A stretch of DNA of 64,000 nt from Guyanagaster necrorhizus (lineage: Eukaryota > Basidiomycota > Agaricomycetes > Agaricales > Physalacriaceae), in contig NW_025064895.1 of NCBI RefSeq assembly GCF_019112545.1, forward strand, positions 364,049 to 428,048. Reading direction: 5' to 3'. Position numbers and translations under genes: made by a program. Under the pieces are notes generated by a model, which had not been told where the DNA came from, did not search any database, and saw only the letters and a program-made list of their open reading frames with translations. Shown here one piece after another: positions 22,952 through 36,100 of this stretch. Each line of letters begins with the position of its first letter. Positions within the stretch are counted from its first letter, which is position 1.

Positions 22952-25357
22952 TCATTAAAAGTATCCCTTGTCATAGATCGGGTCGGTCTGTTTATACAGT
23001 ATACTATCAGCTATCTATCTTCTCATATCTGAACGCATCGTCCCTTCCTTTGTTGTACTTGGGGTGGAATTGTGTTTGGATTTCATGTTGCCATTTTTCC
23101 CTTGTCTAGATTTGCGTTCTCCTGTTTGTGTTCCGTATGCTCCCGTCATCGACACACGCTCCTTCCATCTTGTATGTAACACGGCAGTCTCTTTCGTACT
23201 TACATTACTATCTATGTATCAAATGGAAACTTGAATGCATGGTCCGCCCATTCTCCAATAACGGTGAGCTCCTGGTCTCTAAGGTTTTTCTGTCCTTCGC
23301 TCTTCAAGACAAGGCTGCACGGTAATAAGAGTCATAGTTTAAAAGTCTCAGTTAGGATGTCTAGTATTATACTGGTATCCACATCAAAGAATATAAGGCA
23401 CCGTCTGCCAATCCCCTTTCCTTGTTTCATATCTCGTAACAATCATCGACCTGAATAAAAGGCGTCTGAAAGATGTGCAACTCGTGCACATGCTCGATGC
23501 TCTTCATCAAGCAAAAACGGGTCTGGAAGCAGAAAATTCTCCGGGTCGTTGGTCATGAACTGGCCAGAAACTGTTTAAAACATTCTCTCCTCTAAATCGC
23601 TCGAGGAAAGCGTGAACGCTGGCTGAATGTTTCAACTTTGAATGTTGTTGTTTGCGGTCCCCACCATCTCAAAATATAATCACATACCATAGGCCTAGGG
23701 ACGGTGGAGATGAGACATGGCTGAAGCAATTGGCTCAACATCCGAACCTGTGAGTGTTTTTTTCCGAACTCGAAAGTAGTTGCGTTCACAATACTTACAT
23801 CTTTTCAGCCAAGCCGAACGACGGGAGGACCCCCAATCACATGTCCGAGTCATCGCCTGATTCATCTGAGGACTTCCCTCCCAGCGCCATGGAAGAAACT
23901 CACTGGCCTCGAAACGTGAGCGGCATTAATGCGTATTTTCTCGCTGGCATCATTTTCAATGCATGTGCGATCTCCTCAACATCCTCTGCTCTGTTAAAGA
24001 AGCCCGCATCATACCCATCGAACGGAAGGCCAACATCACTGACAGCGCAGAGGCAGCCAAGGTATACATCTAACTTTCCTAGCTATTTCGTGCAACTGAA
24101 GATGAATTTATAGCTTGAATACCCAACGAGAGCAGCTGCGATTCCGTCCCAGTTTGGAAAGATATTTTTGACGAGCTCAGTGTCGATGGCTTGAATGGTC
24201 TGAGTAACATGATGACCCTGAATAGCTCGATCCATCGATCTCTTGATGCAACTTCATACGTGTCTCACGGCCGTGGAGGTATTGGTCGTACTTGTGGGGC
24301 TCTTTCAAGTCATTAATTCCTCACTTTTAGTGAAACCTTTGACGACGAATCTCAATTCTTAGGAAAGTTTTGGAATAAGAAGTGTCTCCTAGACAATTTT
24401 TGCAAGTCGATTCCAGTGAACAGAGGTGGCATCATTAGCGTTTCTATCCCTACCACCTCTTGCGCCATCGACATCGATGGCCATCCTCATTTCAATAAAC
24501 TGCCTGTGTCTGGTATCTCCGTGAGGCCAGAAAATGTGCCATCTATATCAACGCGTGGCTTTGAAGAGGTTTTGAAGAGGCCTTTGAAGATGTAGAAGAG
24601 GAGGCGGAGTACGCAATGGGCGGTCAGACACTGGATACGGGAGATCAACGAATAGGCTTCTTACATGTGCCTGCAAATGCCATGACCACCTATGAAAAAG
24701 GGTTTTCAGAAGGATTCCGATCCCCACCACCTACCTTTACAAGAATCTGAGTGACATCTTCCCCGATAATCCTGGCCTGTACATGCGACGGCTCTAGTAT
24801 GCCATCGTACCGACAGTTAACCGTTGGCATGAGTGTATGGCGTTCATACTGAGCCCTTGAAGAAAGCTGTCGATTGGATGAACACAGTGAAATTTTCCAA
24901 GTTTTGTTGCGCTGTTGTTCTGGGAATCGAGGATCACAGGGTGACATTTTATTTTCCGCGTCAAGTCCTTCAACGTGTCGACGTACCAATGGTGCCATTT
25001 TCATAGATCAGACGTAAAAGGCAGGTACCACTTTCTCGACAAATTTATAAATGTAAATTGCCAGTAATTCTACCCCGATAGGTCGTTCTACTCACGGCCT
25101 AAAATATACAGACCCTTTGTTTTCTTAGCTGCATGTTTGTCCTGATTTGTGAAAATAGGCTCTCGGATTATGTATTCTGTTAATGAGGACTATTTGGGGA
25201 GCTCGAAGAAAACGTCGCGTAAGTGCTGCAACATCTGTCGGCGTGTACGGTGTTTACGTTACCGTAGCATGAAGCACTCTATAGCAGTGGTTGTTATGCT
25301 AAAATGGTCGATCCTTCATACAACATATAATTCACACAAGTAACGAGTCAAGAAATG
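22952..25357. other. Intergenic with scattered decayed coding
   Basis: About 2.4 kb without a coherent gene. On the plus strand, a piece at about 24000-24060 (ARIIPIERKANITD) and one at about 24120-24300 (VWKDIFDELSVDGLNGLSN then MMTLNSSIHRSLD) have the look of fungal HNH-nuclease proteins (an IIP block, then a MTL..xxHRxxD block), but frames do not join and the first His is missing. The rest shows nothing I can support. Confidence 0.3.
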
Positions 25358-27912
25358 TTAGCAACCATCCACAAGAGAATTCTTAGGGATTGTCTGGCCA
25401 TAATCATCAACCCATGTTGTCAAGTTAGGGTTATTATACGCCTCAGCATACCTGGTACGACGTTTAGAAAGGGGAGCCAAAGCAGGACAAAATGAAAAAT
25501 CAGACGTACGTTTCTATGTATGCGGCGGTAGGGAAATCACTTGGGTCACAACCAACATTAATGTTATTGGGGTCCTTGGAAGCAGGGTTCAACAGCGGAC
25601 GTTTACAAATGCAGAATACACCAACCTGGTATACGCGAATCCAGTCTATTGACATGATCGCGGGAAACGTTAGATGGTCCAAATCCACATCTCCAAAGTT
25701 GGTTGACATTCCAAGATTGGCCATGATGTACTGTCAAGAAGCCTATTTAGCTAAACGTGATCATTTGGAGTATGCTTTGAAACGAACCAGCGGCTCTCGG
25801 GGTACAGGCCTTGCGGAGATTTCGGTATTAGTATCAGCTCCGACTCCAGCAGCGTTGATAGTCCAAGCGACCTTGCCATTATTTATCCATGTGATGTACT
25901 ATGAAAGTGTCAACGCAGAGAAACTTTGGTCGAGGGAGTAATCGGCTTACGGCATTATCTGAGCTGTAACCTGGACGTCTTCTATGAGCATGAGGAACGT
26001 GGCGTCATTCTCCACAGCTTACCAGGTTTATACTAATCATAGAATGTCAGCTGAGGACGAGAAGTGGCTGTATGATTTAAGCTCACCTCGAAACCATAGG
26101 TCGTGAAGCAACCGTCAGACAATTGGTAACAGCTTGAATTTGACATCGATACAACCGATGTCGCCTGCTGTGTCGAGCCGCCAATATACGAGTTCAACGT
26201 TGATATGCTGCTATTTGCAATGATGAGATTATCGGTACTGTTATCCCAGACATATCCCTCATTAAATGGCTGTAACAATTATTTAGCGAAGAGGAGTACA
26301 CCCGTAGACGCTAATTGACATACCGCCCATTGCCCAGATTGCGATACTTGTCCGATATCATCGCTAACCTGTGCTTCAAACACGTCAATTTCGGGGGAGG
26401 CACGCCCGACATAGGTCCCATCGGAGTGTTTGGGACCTGGATGGCTCTCGCCACTACATGTGCATCGTGAGAGTCGCTGGCCAGGCAAGTATGAAAGTTC
26501 GTAGTTGACGCTGGAGTAGCCACTGGTTGTGGCGACTTTCGGCAGGCTGTTAATGGTTTGATTTGGGGCCGTGCCAACGTCGCAAGCATCATATGTGTAT
26601 GGCCACTGGAATGCATATTAAGAGGAGGATCGCTAGACTGGTGCAGGACAACCTACCATTCCATCGAGGGTTGCACCATAGCCAGCACGTCCCAAATTAC
26701 CCATGGACCACACAGCAGGCCACAGTCCTACAACGTTACTTATTCCTGGCAGTCGAACGGAAGCAGACAGGTATCCGCCTGTGAAGCAGAATTTATTCCT
26801 AAGCTACTAATGAGAAGAAAGGCGGAGTCAAAAGAAATAAAGGGCGTTACCATGTCGCCACCATCCCTGTAGACAGATAGTCAATATTCTATGACGGTCT
26901 ATGAGTCGCAAAACCTGACCTCCTTGATAGTCGAGATCATGGGTCAACTTTTCCGACAATGTGATGTGCAGAGATCCATTCGCCGTAGTTATGGCCGCTG
27001 GATCATACCATTCCATGTTATTCGTACCCTGCAAGAATTCAATGACCGTCTCAAGAGCCCTTGGAAGGATAATCTCACCCAGTAATGGAGGTCCACAGCT
27101 TCCCAATAGGGATCATCACCTGGATAAAAAGTCCGCCCATCCGTTTCGAACTCGTCGGAGAATACGAGCTGCCACTCCGAACTGTCTCTCCAAGATGTGA
27201 AGGTATATGCGTCTTCTGGGGTATCTAAATCTATGAGGCCAAAGTTTCCAATTTCGGGGACCTAAATGATTGAAACGTGGATATGCCAACAACGAGAAGA
27301 TTGGGACCGACTCGCCTGCCCCGATGCATTGACTCCCAAGTTTGAAGAAGAAGACGACGAAGATTGCTCTTGTACGTATGTTAGAATAGGATATGCGACA
27401 CTGTTCCAATTTCAATCAAAAGTATGCCACAGCAAGAGAGAGAGGTACTGACAATAAGGCTAACAGGCCAGCGCAAAGGATCACAAGGCATCCGACGTTA
27501 GCCACGCCTCTCTTTGAGAAAGATAGAACATCGTCGTCTACGATCTTGCCACTGCGCACGGTAGGATTGTGAAGAGCATCGTCAGGTTCATGATAGTTCG
27601 GAGACAAGTCTGCACCCCATGTGGTAGGGTCGGCGGAAAGGGAAAACTATCAAATACTGTAGATAAGTCTTGCAGAATGCTACACCAGAAGGAACTCACT
27701 TTTTCGGATAGAGACAGCATTGTTGAGTTGGTCAAGGTATATGGCGTCTCCCCCTACGGAAAGACCGTGTGTAAGAGAGAAGAGCGCAACAGGAGCAACG
27801 ATTGATACTGTACGAAGTCTGAAACTCTGCGGTCATTGAGAAACGAGCTTCGAGGGAGAAGGCTCGCCGACGAAGCCTGAGATTCAATAGTACGTGCCCT
27901 TCGTGTAGACAT
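25358..27912 (-). CDS. KRE6: KRE6/SKN1 beta-glucan synthesis protein (GH16 fold)
   Basis: A type II membrane protein of the secretory pathway needed for cell-wall beta-1,6-glucan assembly. The ATG at 27912 starts a cytosolic Ser/Arg-rich tail ([12 protein letters not shown]). A single membrane helix follows at about 27490-27420 ([14 protein letters not shown]). The lumenal GH16-like domain then reads [20 protein letters not shown] and [13 protein letters not shown] (about 27190-27090), [24 protein letters not shown] (about 26400, the catalytic ExDxxE) and [13 protein letters not shown] (about 25660). The C-terminal block [15 protein letters not shown]...[13 protein letters not shown] is diagnostic of the SKN1 family. 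Stop at 25358. About ten short introns. Whether the fungal proteins act as hydrolase or transglycosidase is not decided by the sequence. Confidence 0.93.
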
Positions 27913-29480
27913 GACTTAATGTTTAAACGAGTGGATAGTTGATGGTAAAGAGCGCATGACGGAACAAACTCCCATCGTGCACACTTATGTTGCCGAATTG
28001 CAGCCAGAACGATGATCTTCCCTGTCTGTAATTTTAAATTCTGCTGCGCATCCCTATTGAGATAAAAAAATTCAATGGATCAGTGGCCGACGTTAGCACT
28101 CCGAGTTCCTAGGGGTCAGCGCTTCAGTACTCCAGCTGCCAGGCTTAAGCAATGTACTCATACATGGTCCGATTATACAGGTGCTGATAAATCTGGGCTG
28201 GAGGTCCCATATTTCCTCCACCGTATCGGTCGGAAGGCAACTTCCTAGTTTCCTTGGAAATTCTTGGAAAGCTGTCGAATCTCGATCACGTAACTGAAAA
28301 ATATGAGATCAGTAATAATTGAGGCGCACGCGGTTGTTGCAAGGTGATATTGACGCGTCCCATTGGGATCCCCTCGGTGTCTCTGTCTTGGGCAAACATT
28401 CGTACGTGGTAAACATGATGATAGAATACCATTCGTCGAGAAGATAAATAGTGGCGGGTTGTAGGACCGCCGGATATTTGCCGGAGAAATACTTGGAGCA
28501 GCAACATGGAGCAACAACATGGACCTAGAAACGCATCAATGATAGGTACAAACGAGCCCAGTGCCAGAGAGTGCCAGCAAGGAAGGAAATCAGTCAGTGG
28601 GCTGCAGCTGCGGATTACTCTTTGCCAAGACTTTACTCACGAAGTCCACGCGAGACGATATCGGACTTGGAAATTTTTCTTTTCTCCTGTACCGCATTCG
28701 TCCCGTCCTCTGCTCAATATTCACACGATGGACGGCAGCGTCAACATGGTGAAAAGACCGAGACAAGGCGGAGGCCAACAATCACCGTTAGGGATGTCGA
28801 AAAACAGAGGACGCCGCTAACTGCAAGCTGGTGAACCGACGTCAAGTTTGCCAGGTTTACCTAGATTTTTTACTTGTCAAAGTTGTCTCCGTCGACGGCG
28901 AACAGCATTTCGCCACCGCTGACCCTTGCGTCGTTACTAGGTTTTTTTCCCCAAAGGCAACGAAGAGAACTCGTAATGCTGTTAGCCGAATCTATTTTTG
29001 ACTCTCTGGCCAGTACCCATACTCTTCTGCCTTGATCCTCAGCTGATACACTTTTTACTCCAACAACGAAGGGTCTAACGATATCTAATCTGGTCGTATC
29101 AGTTAACAGGGCAGAAAGGACTTATTCTGGGAGCATCGACCTTATTCTTGGACGCCATGACCACGATTTTACCCTCTACGGTGACCACAGTGACATAAAT
29201 CAGGAACAGACGCGTGGTCCATCTGACTCTATACGAATACACTATTTTATCTCGAAATTTGACTTTTACCATCCTCCAGTGAGAGCTGATCATCCGTAAT
29301 ACCATGGCAGTACTTCCCATACAAGTCGTCTCGATCTATCCGATGCAGATACTAAATAGTGGGTAGCTCCATCCAGTGCTTTGGTGACTGAAAGAATCTC
29401 GCGAACGCATCCGTCGCATGCGTAAGATCCGACTTGGGATGCTCGAATAAGTAGGCAGTAGTGTAATAAGCCAGCACTGA
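27913..29480. other. Intergenic, no recognised gene
   Basis: Contains the KRE6/SKN1 promoter and the 3' flank of RPP40. A minus-strand open frame at 28286-28507 (FYHHVYHVRMFAQDRDTEG...) looks protein-like but matches nothing I know and has no start, partner exons or extension, so it is not called. Nothing else seen. Confidence 0.35.
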
Positions 29481-30840
29481 TCAGTTCGTTGTTTCAGCGA
29501 CGACCCATGCCAACGATTCCGCCTTTCGGTCCGGAACAAAGATCAATGACCATGTATCTCCCGACCGCTTTGTCGGATCCACAATCGGAGCGACAAATTC
29601 AGCCCCAGAGTCCGAAGGGGTGAATGCAGACTGGGGAAGGTGTGGTACCGGCGTATACGACCAACTGTGTGAGGTTATAGATACGAATTGGGGCAAAGAG
29701 ATTTTCCTGGCAAGAAGGTTTAATTATCATCCATTCATTAAGAAGACACGAACATGATGCAGTCGATAATAGACTGGACAAAATCGGGACCGAGGAAGCC
29801 CCGCCAGCGAAGGTGCGTGATATTGCCGATGTTGGACGGGCTAGGTGGTTCGTAGAGTGCTACGTGGGGGTCAACACGGTCGTTGACTTGTAGTCTTCGA
29901 AGGAGGACGTGTTAGACAATATTTACAGCCTCTGCTCGAAACAAACCTCTGGGCACCTAGGCCAACCATACCCACCCACTCAAACAGACTGTGAAGACTG
30001 TCATTCCAGTCGTCGATCTCGTCCTGACTCCCATCCGGTCGAGGGCGTAGGTCGACAACAGGTATATGCACATCGTTCATGCTCATCTTCTGGCATTTTA
30101 CTGGACACACGGTGCCCAGGTGCGTCAGCTTAGCTGGGTCTACCAACAATAAGCCAGAATGAGGGAGAGAAAACAAAGTGCTCACCTTTCGACGTACAAA
30201 GGATGCTCCACGGGCCCCTTCTACTATCCCAGGCCTTCAATGATTCATTTCTACGCTTCGTATTACCCTTGGATTCCGTGTTGGCCTGGAGAGGAATATG
30301 TATGACTGGATAGACTTAATCTTTACACGTTCGAGGCCGGCGGTTCACATACCATGCCGGTCCTGGTGGGGATGCTTCCTCCCGTATCCCAATACCACCT
30401 TTTTTCCAACAATCCCGAGAGTTTCGTACGTGTCTTTTGCTACGCAGAGCGTGAGGATTCCGCGAGGATCGATGCACCATACGTCGTCGTCGTCGAAGTC
30501 GGCGCTTAAGATTGTGAGGTTACTGGTAGATGTTGATCCATGAACAATTATAGACGAGAATATATAGTATTTACGCGCACCTTTCCAGTCCCAGATCCTT
30601 TCCAGATGCAATAATGTCGGAGATTGTCATTTTTCCTCTCGCGTACTGAGTTTCAAGACAGAGAAGCGCGTTTTCGAGTCCATCGTGGGCCGGGAAAATC
30701 GCGTCCAGCTGCCAAGGTCCTTAGTGTTAGAAGATTTAGAACGGAAAGTATGGTGGTACCTGCTGTATGAATGAATATGACGAGACCAGTCGCTGGATTT
30801 TCTTTCCCTCCTCATTGCCGGTAGAATAGCGCACAAACAT
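29481..30840 (-). CDS. RPP40: RNase P/MRP subunit RPP40
   Basis: A protein subunit of the nuclear RNase P/MRP ribonucleoprotein, which matures tRNA 5' ends and processes pre-rRNA. The ATG at 30838-30840 is the first Met after an in-frame stop and starts MFVRYSTGNEEGKKI. Spliced exons run LDAIFPAHDGLENALL, KMTISDIIASGKDLGLER, then DDDVWCIDPRGILTLCVAKD and TYETLGIVGKK (about 30480-30405). These align with the human RPP40 blocks ending LILSLDKDTYEETG. A lower-conservation middle is followed by LHSLFEWVGMVGLGAQRL (about 29990), HLRWRGFLGPDFVQSIIDCI and FVSITSHSWSYTPV near the C-terminus, where the human protein has FADSPVSW. About eight exons; stop at 29481. The identification rests on remembered family blocks and is fairly secure. 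Confidence 0.78.
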
Positions 30841-31018
30841 CGTGGTTCACGGAAAAGTATCAAATCCTTGAACAAATAAAGCAATTTGGTATTTTCCGCC
30901 TTCCGCATTAAGATATCTTACAATTGCGACTACGATATCGACGTCTAATGAGATCCCTAAATATTCTATAACAACTTCCCACTCTGCCTGATAGACGAAT
31001 GAAACTACGCCCAAGAGC

Positions 31019-32627
31019 TTAAGCCAATGGCGCGCGGAGGTACTTCCTCCTGTACTTGGAGTCCACGCTATCAAGGTAGTAAGCACCTGGCCAGATGTTG
31101 TCCACCAAGCCCTCGGGCGTGTAGGAAACACCATTGTGGTTCTTCTCACGGAGCTAATAGGATTCAACAATCAGAATCGAAGCACACTGGCAAATGGAAA
31201 TCAGATCGTACGTTTAGCGCATCCACAAATTCCTGTGGTGGCACGACCTTCATCGATGCCAAGCGGTTGAGAAGATCCATCTTTTCCCGAATTTCACTGG
31301 TGTCGCCCTTAATGCGCAATGTCCAGAAACTTGCTGCGCAACCGGAGCCAAAGGCAAACAAGCTGACCCGCTTGCCAAGGAGTATAACAGGCTCCACGGT
31401 GGAGAGGAGAGAAGCAAGACAGCCGTACAGGGAACCAGTGTACATGTTACCCAACCGTTTTGAGCACGCCATTCCAGGGTCGACCTTCTCCTTAAATTCC
31501 TGTTTAGCAGCAGCAATGAAAGTCTTCTCGAGGTTCTTATCGGTGAGCGAGGCGGCATGGGAGGCGGCAAGGAAGCCTTCAGGATTGGGAATGTTAGCGT
31601 ATTTGGGGTGGGAGGCTTTCGAAAGGAAGTCATTGAAGATCATGCGAGCGTGACCCTTTACGGCCTGCTTGCCATACGGGCTGTGGAACAGGTGGTAATC
31701 GACATCATCACTGGAGAAAGAGTATTTGACGTCAGAAGAGGGTTTCGAAACCCTGTTCGTCTTTTCTCTGAAAGCGGAATAGGCGGCGTCGAGGGCAGCA
31801 ATGTAGGTGACAACGGAGACGGGGCCATCAACCTCGGGGTATTCGGAGGACAGGTTAGGTTTATAGAAATCGTACGTGTTTGCCATGTAGCTTCCATGGA
31901 TAGCTGTACGTCAAGAAGCACCAGGTTAGAGTTACCGTCACGAGGCCTAACCACATGCACTCACGTTCAAAGACGACGGGAGCATTGGGTCCAATCAGAA
32001 GAGCAACGGCGCCCGCACCACCGGCAGGACGGGCAGCGCCTTCAGCGTAAATAGCGATATCACCAGCTACGACAATGGCATTACGACCGTCCCAAGAACT
32101 GGATTCTATCCAGTTGACGGCATTGTAAAGGGCAGCGGTGGAGCCGTAGCAAGCGTTCTTGGAGTCGATACCCTCAATGTCAAAGTTGCCCGACTCAGCG
32201 AAGAGATCCATGAGGTGAGTCTTGACAGACTTGGACTTGTCGATGATCGTTTCGGTACCGACATCAATACGTCCGATGGACTTGGGGTCAATGTTGAACT
32301 TTTCGAGGAGGCCAGAGACAGCTGTTGCACATCGTAAGAGAAGCCAAGACGGGAAGGGCCAAGTACGTACCGTTGAGGGCAAACGAGTTGATATCCTCAC
32401 GATCATCTGGCCACGACATGTATTCCTGGCCTAGCCCGATAGTATATTTTCCCTTCGAGACCCCGTCGAATTCCTCAAGGTCAGCTTCAGAAATGCACTG
32501 AAAGCGCGCGTTAGCATGCGCAGCAAGGACGGAAACGTGCAGCACGTACGCGCCGAGGAAAATAGGTCTCCATTGCGAGGACGCCAACATCTTTGGGGCG
32601 GCTGAGGGTAGCATCGAAGGCAGACAT
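31019..32627 (-). CDS. ERG13: Hydroxymethylglutaryl-CoA synthase
   Basis: Condenses acetyl-CoA with acetoacetyl-CoA to HMG-CoA in the mevalonate pathway toward sterols. The ATG at 32625-32627 starts [25 protein letters not shown]. Next exons carry [40 protein letters not shown] and the catalytic-Cys block [19 protein letters not shown] (about 32160-32105). Then come [20 protein letters not shown] and the His block [16 protein letters not shown] (about 31690-31640). The last exon ends with [20 protein letters not shown] and [13 protein letters not shown], stop at 31019. All active-site residues (Glu, Cys, His) are visible. About 465 residues, normal length. It is followed on the same strand by RPP40 with about 180 bp between them. 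Confidence 0.95.
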
Positions 32628-34556
32628 GGTGGCGGTAGGTAGAGAGATGGAGGGATGAGAAGGGAAAGATGGAATGGAGAAAGGCGAGAACAGATGCGGG
32701 GCTTATATACGAAAATGCGAAAAATGGATGGTACGATTTTTGGGAGGAATTACAGACAAAATGGTACGGTCACTTGGTCCGAATTCTGGGCAAAAATATT
32801 TCCATCTGCTGGAGAGAGAACGAAAGACGGCTTGCTGGTCGCCATCTGTGACAAAGCTCGTCCGTTTTGATAGTAATGTTAGTCGTTTGGCCAAGTTAGC
32901 TCCTCTTCGCTCTTTCTCCGGACACAGGGTCACACCCAAATTAGGCAAGTAGACTGCCATTTTTGCTCCACGTGGTTTGCATCGGCATTCATTCATTTAT
33001 ACGGGCCGTGTCTCATTCTTGAAGACGCTCACTGCGAGACACCATATTGTTCGTTTCATTGTTCTCTGGGCCCCCATCCAAAAACACTTCTGCCCATCCT
33101 TTGGCGTTATTTCTCCTTGTCTAAGGTCGAATTCCAAATACAAGATCTCTTGCACCCTTTGTCGTCTTGTGTTTCTCTTGCGCGTTACTCTGGTCTCGTG
33201 TAGGTGGCTTTTACCTCCATATAGTGCTGTTTTTTTTGGTAGTATACTACACTACATTGATCCGGACCCGCCCTTTTCATTCTCCTTAATATACGCTTTC
33301 TGCATGCCTGAGGCATACGCCGAATAAAACTCTGCCAGCTTTTGGCTATATGTTACGTACCACACTGCATCTTCAGTTCCGTGCTGGAAGCATCATGTAA
33401 CCACTATCTGATCGCTATCTTTTCATTCCCGTTTCACTAGCGCCGCGTAGGACATCAGTCTCAGGGTGAGGTATTTTTCCTACTTACAGGATTCTAAATA
33501 TCCTCCCCCCCTTCCTGTAGCGGGGGAACCCGGGCTTCAATATATTTTCCGTTTGTTATTCTGGGCCGGGCCTCATAACCTTGCGAAAGCCAGTGGATAT
33601 CACTGAATAATTATATATATTGTCAACTTTCAACATTATCGAACCACCAAATAACATTGAGCAACGCTTCCTTTATGGCATGGCTTCGGAGATGCGTGAG
33701 ATACCAGCTTCAAGAGCAGGATATCTATGTCCTCCCTTGAACCGCTGCTCAGACTTTACCGTTATACTTCAGCAACAAGATATCACTTGTCCTTGTCGCT
33801 GGAGGCAGATTTCGTAGAGTTATGCAGATAGACGAGGACAGGGGGTAGCTTATGTATCCTTCACTCTTCATTAAGAATTCGTCGAAAAAACATGATCTGC
33901 ACTTGAGAAAATATTGTAGAGCAACCATATATCACCTCAGATACGGTCTATTGAACTGCCCTTCACAGATTCCTGTAAGCCTTTGCATTTAAATCATTCG
34001 TCTCCATCATTATTCGATTTCAAACGCGTGATTTGTTCCTAGCCTTTCTTTCGAAGTATTGTCGTATCCGGTGTTTGTACAGCAATTGTTATCTCGGACC
34101 CGCCCTCCCAGGAATACTTACATGTCCGCACTTTTTGTCCTTATTCTTTAGCTTTGAATTCAACTCAGCGCAGATACATACACTCTTTAGTATTCCTAAA
34201 GCAGAATGCGCTGTTGCTTCACATCTAAGAGTGATACGTAATTCGGCATGGTAGGTATAGAAGACAATTGTCAGGAATTTTCCAACAATTGGATCTTTGT
34301 GATATTACCAAGTACAATGCTCTTCAAGCGTGCCTGCACGGTTTCAATTGTTCGAGTCGTGTTTTCGGATAGTCGGACCGGACCTACAGAGCAGCCGTGA
34401 GAAACATATGTTGCCACGCACACGAACGGACCCAAACAGGGTCTGACTCTGGTTTTCAATAAAAGGCTTGATAGTGGCGCGTCCTTTTCACTCTCTTACC
34501 ATCGCCCAACAACTATCCCTCACACCTTTTACCGTCTTTGCTAAATCTCTTGCACA
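32628..34556. other. Intergenic, divergent promoter region, no gene seen
   Basis: About 1.9 kb between the divergent starts of HMG-CoA synthase and the phosphopantetheinyl-transferase-like gene. Short open frames on both strands have no family similarity. No tRNA or repeat was seen. Confidence 0.45.
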
Positions 34557-35708
34557 ATGTCAGGCGCAGCCGGGCCAAGCGTGAACAACACTGTACCGAG
34601 CTCCCATCTGTCTCTGGTTCCGCCACCACAATCGCTAGCTCAGGACTGCCCCATTCTTATCTGGATGTTGTCGCTTAATCGAGAGTATACTGCCGAGGTG
34701 GGTGTTTTGTCTTGTCGGCCTACGATCGTTGATGCGATTGTTTGAACAGGAGTATGAAGCTTGCTATACTTTCTTGAAGGATTATACAGACCACGTCGAG
34801 TTGGGACACTACAATCCGGAAGATGCGGACTCATTCAGTAAGTCTTCTACCCTCCAAGATGAGCTTTATCCCAAGCTTTCTTTTCATCCAGGGCACCTCG
34901 TTACTCAGCTCTTACCTGTCCTCATGATGAGACATAGGCGAATACCGCGGTCTAAGTGGCGGGACCAGGTCACAGCGAATGGGAAACATTGGATAGAACA
35001 GGTCCGTTTAGGGTCTTAATCTAATCCTCGACACACTTTGACAAGATCGTTCAGCTCCCAGACGACATGCCCCCGGAGAAATTCTTATACTCTATGATCG
35101 GATATCACATTGAATGCGGGCCCTCACTGTGTGGAATCGCAATGACACAGGGACCTCAGAAACGAGTTGTTAACATCGGCCTTGGCATCAAGCAGCTAAC
35201 TGTTGAACCCAGAGGCATATCTGTCGCCGTGTACTTGGAGTCTTTGTCACACAAGGTCAGCCTTCAAATTTCTACTTTACTTGTACTTGTCCTCATTCTC
35301 CCGTAGCTGACGCCCAATGAAATGGCCTTGATTCCGCTTGATGAAGGGGATGAGACCGCCTTGCGGCGCCTAACCATTATCTTGGCCCTTAAGGAAGCGT
35401 ACATACATGCTATCGGACAGCCCATTGGTTTTGATTATTCTCGGCTCGAGTTCAACGTTCCGGCGGGCAAAGCTTGGGGTGACGGACATCCACTGCAGGG
35501 ATGGGAGTTCCGTATATGGAGCGCTGCTCTTGGTGTGGCGCGTGGTGATCGCCTGGTAGAGGAACAATACCAATGTGTCTGCGCATTCTTCCGCGGCACG
35601 AAAGAGTCAACATTTTTGTGGAAAGACGAGAGAAAGGCATTGGATACGTGGGTGCAGTTTATTAACATTGACCAGATGATCAAGGTCATTCCGAAATTGA
35701 TGGCCTGA
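34557..35708 (+). CDS. 4'-phosphopantetheinyl transferase-like, key residues missing
   Basis: Fold-level similarity to Sfp-type transferases, which attach phosphopantetheine to carrier proteins. Five exons from the ATG at 34557: EYEACYTFLKDYTDHVELGHY, NPEDADSFRHLVTQLLPVLM, WRDQVTANGKHW, then a 35050-35260 exon and a last exon with LALKEAYIHAIGQPIGFDYSRL, PLQGWEFRIW and EEQYQCVCAFFRG. The C-terminal half is a clear family match (KEA motif). However, the magnesium-binding motif that usually reads (V/I)G(V/I)D is NIGLGIKQL here (about 35175-35200), so the Asp and the following acidic residue are absent, and the SHD-like block that precedes it is replaced by HIECGPSLCG. The second motif reads KEAYIH instead of KEAYxK. 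Probably a divergent or catalytically impaired paralogue. Confidence 0.7.
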
Positions 35709-36100
35709 GACGATGAACCATAAACGAACTGTAAGGAATTTGTAACTGGCATGTATCTATTATATTGTGCGGAATACCCTCGACTGCTGAATTTTCTATA
35801 TGACGAAAGTAGTCGTGTATAACATCACTTACATACCTACGTAATCGTGCTAGTAATAAGTTTATCTATGATCTGTTAAATAAATGACAATTCCAGACCG
35901 ACCTACAAGAGGCCGACTCGCTCAGTCGCCGGTGAAACGATATCAGTCTTTCTCGAGTCATCGTCGGAGTTCGGGCCGTGCGTCCACTCGAATCAACCCG
36001 AGTGTAGCACGGAACCGACTTGTGTAACGACCATCCATCATTTATTCTGCGATGTCTGCGTTACAGACCATAGATCCATTGAACCATCTCCTGTCGCGAT
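35709..36100. other. Intergenic spacer
   Basis: Short spacer between two plus-strand genes. An ATG at 36053 opens a 45-codon frame that overlaps the next gene in another frame; it is probably 5' leader. Confidence 0.4.

Noticed and set aside
28245..28520. Minus-strand frame containing FYHHVYHVRMFAQDR
   Set aside because: Protein-like, but no start, neighbouring exons or known family could be attached.
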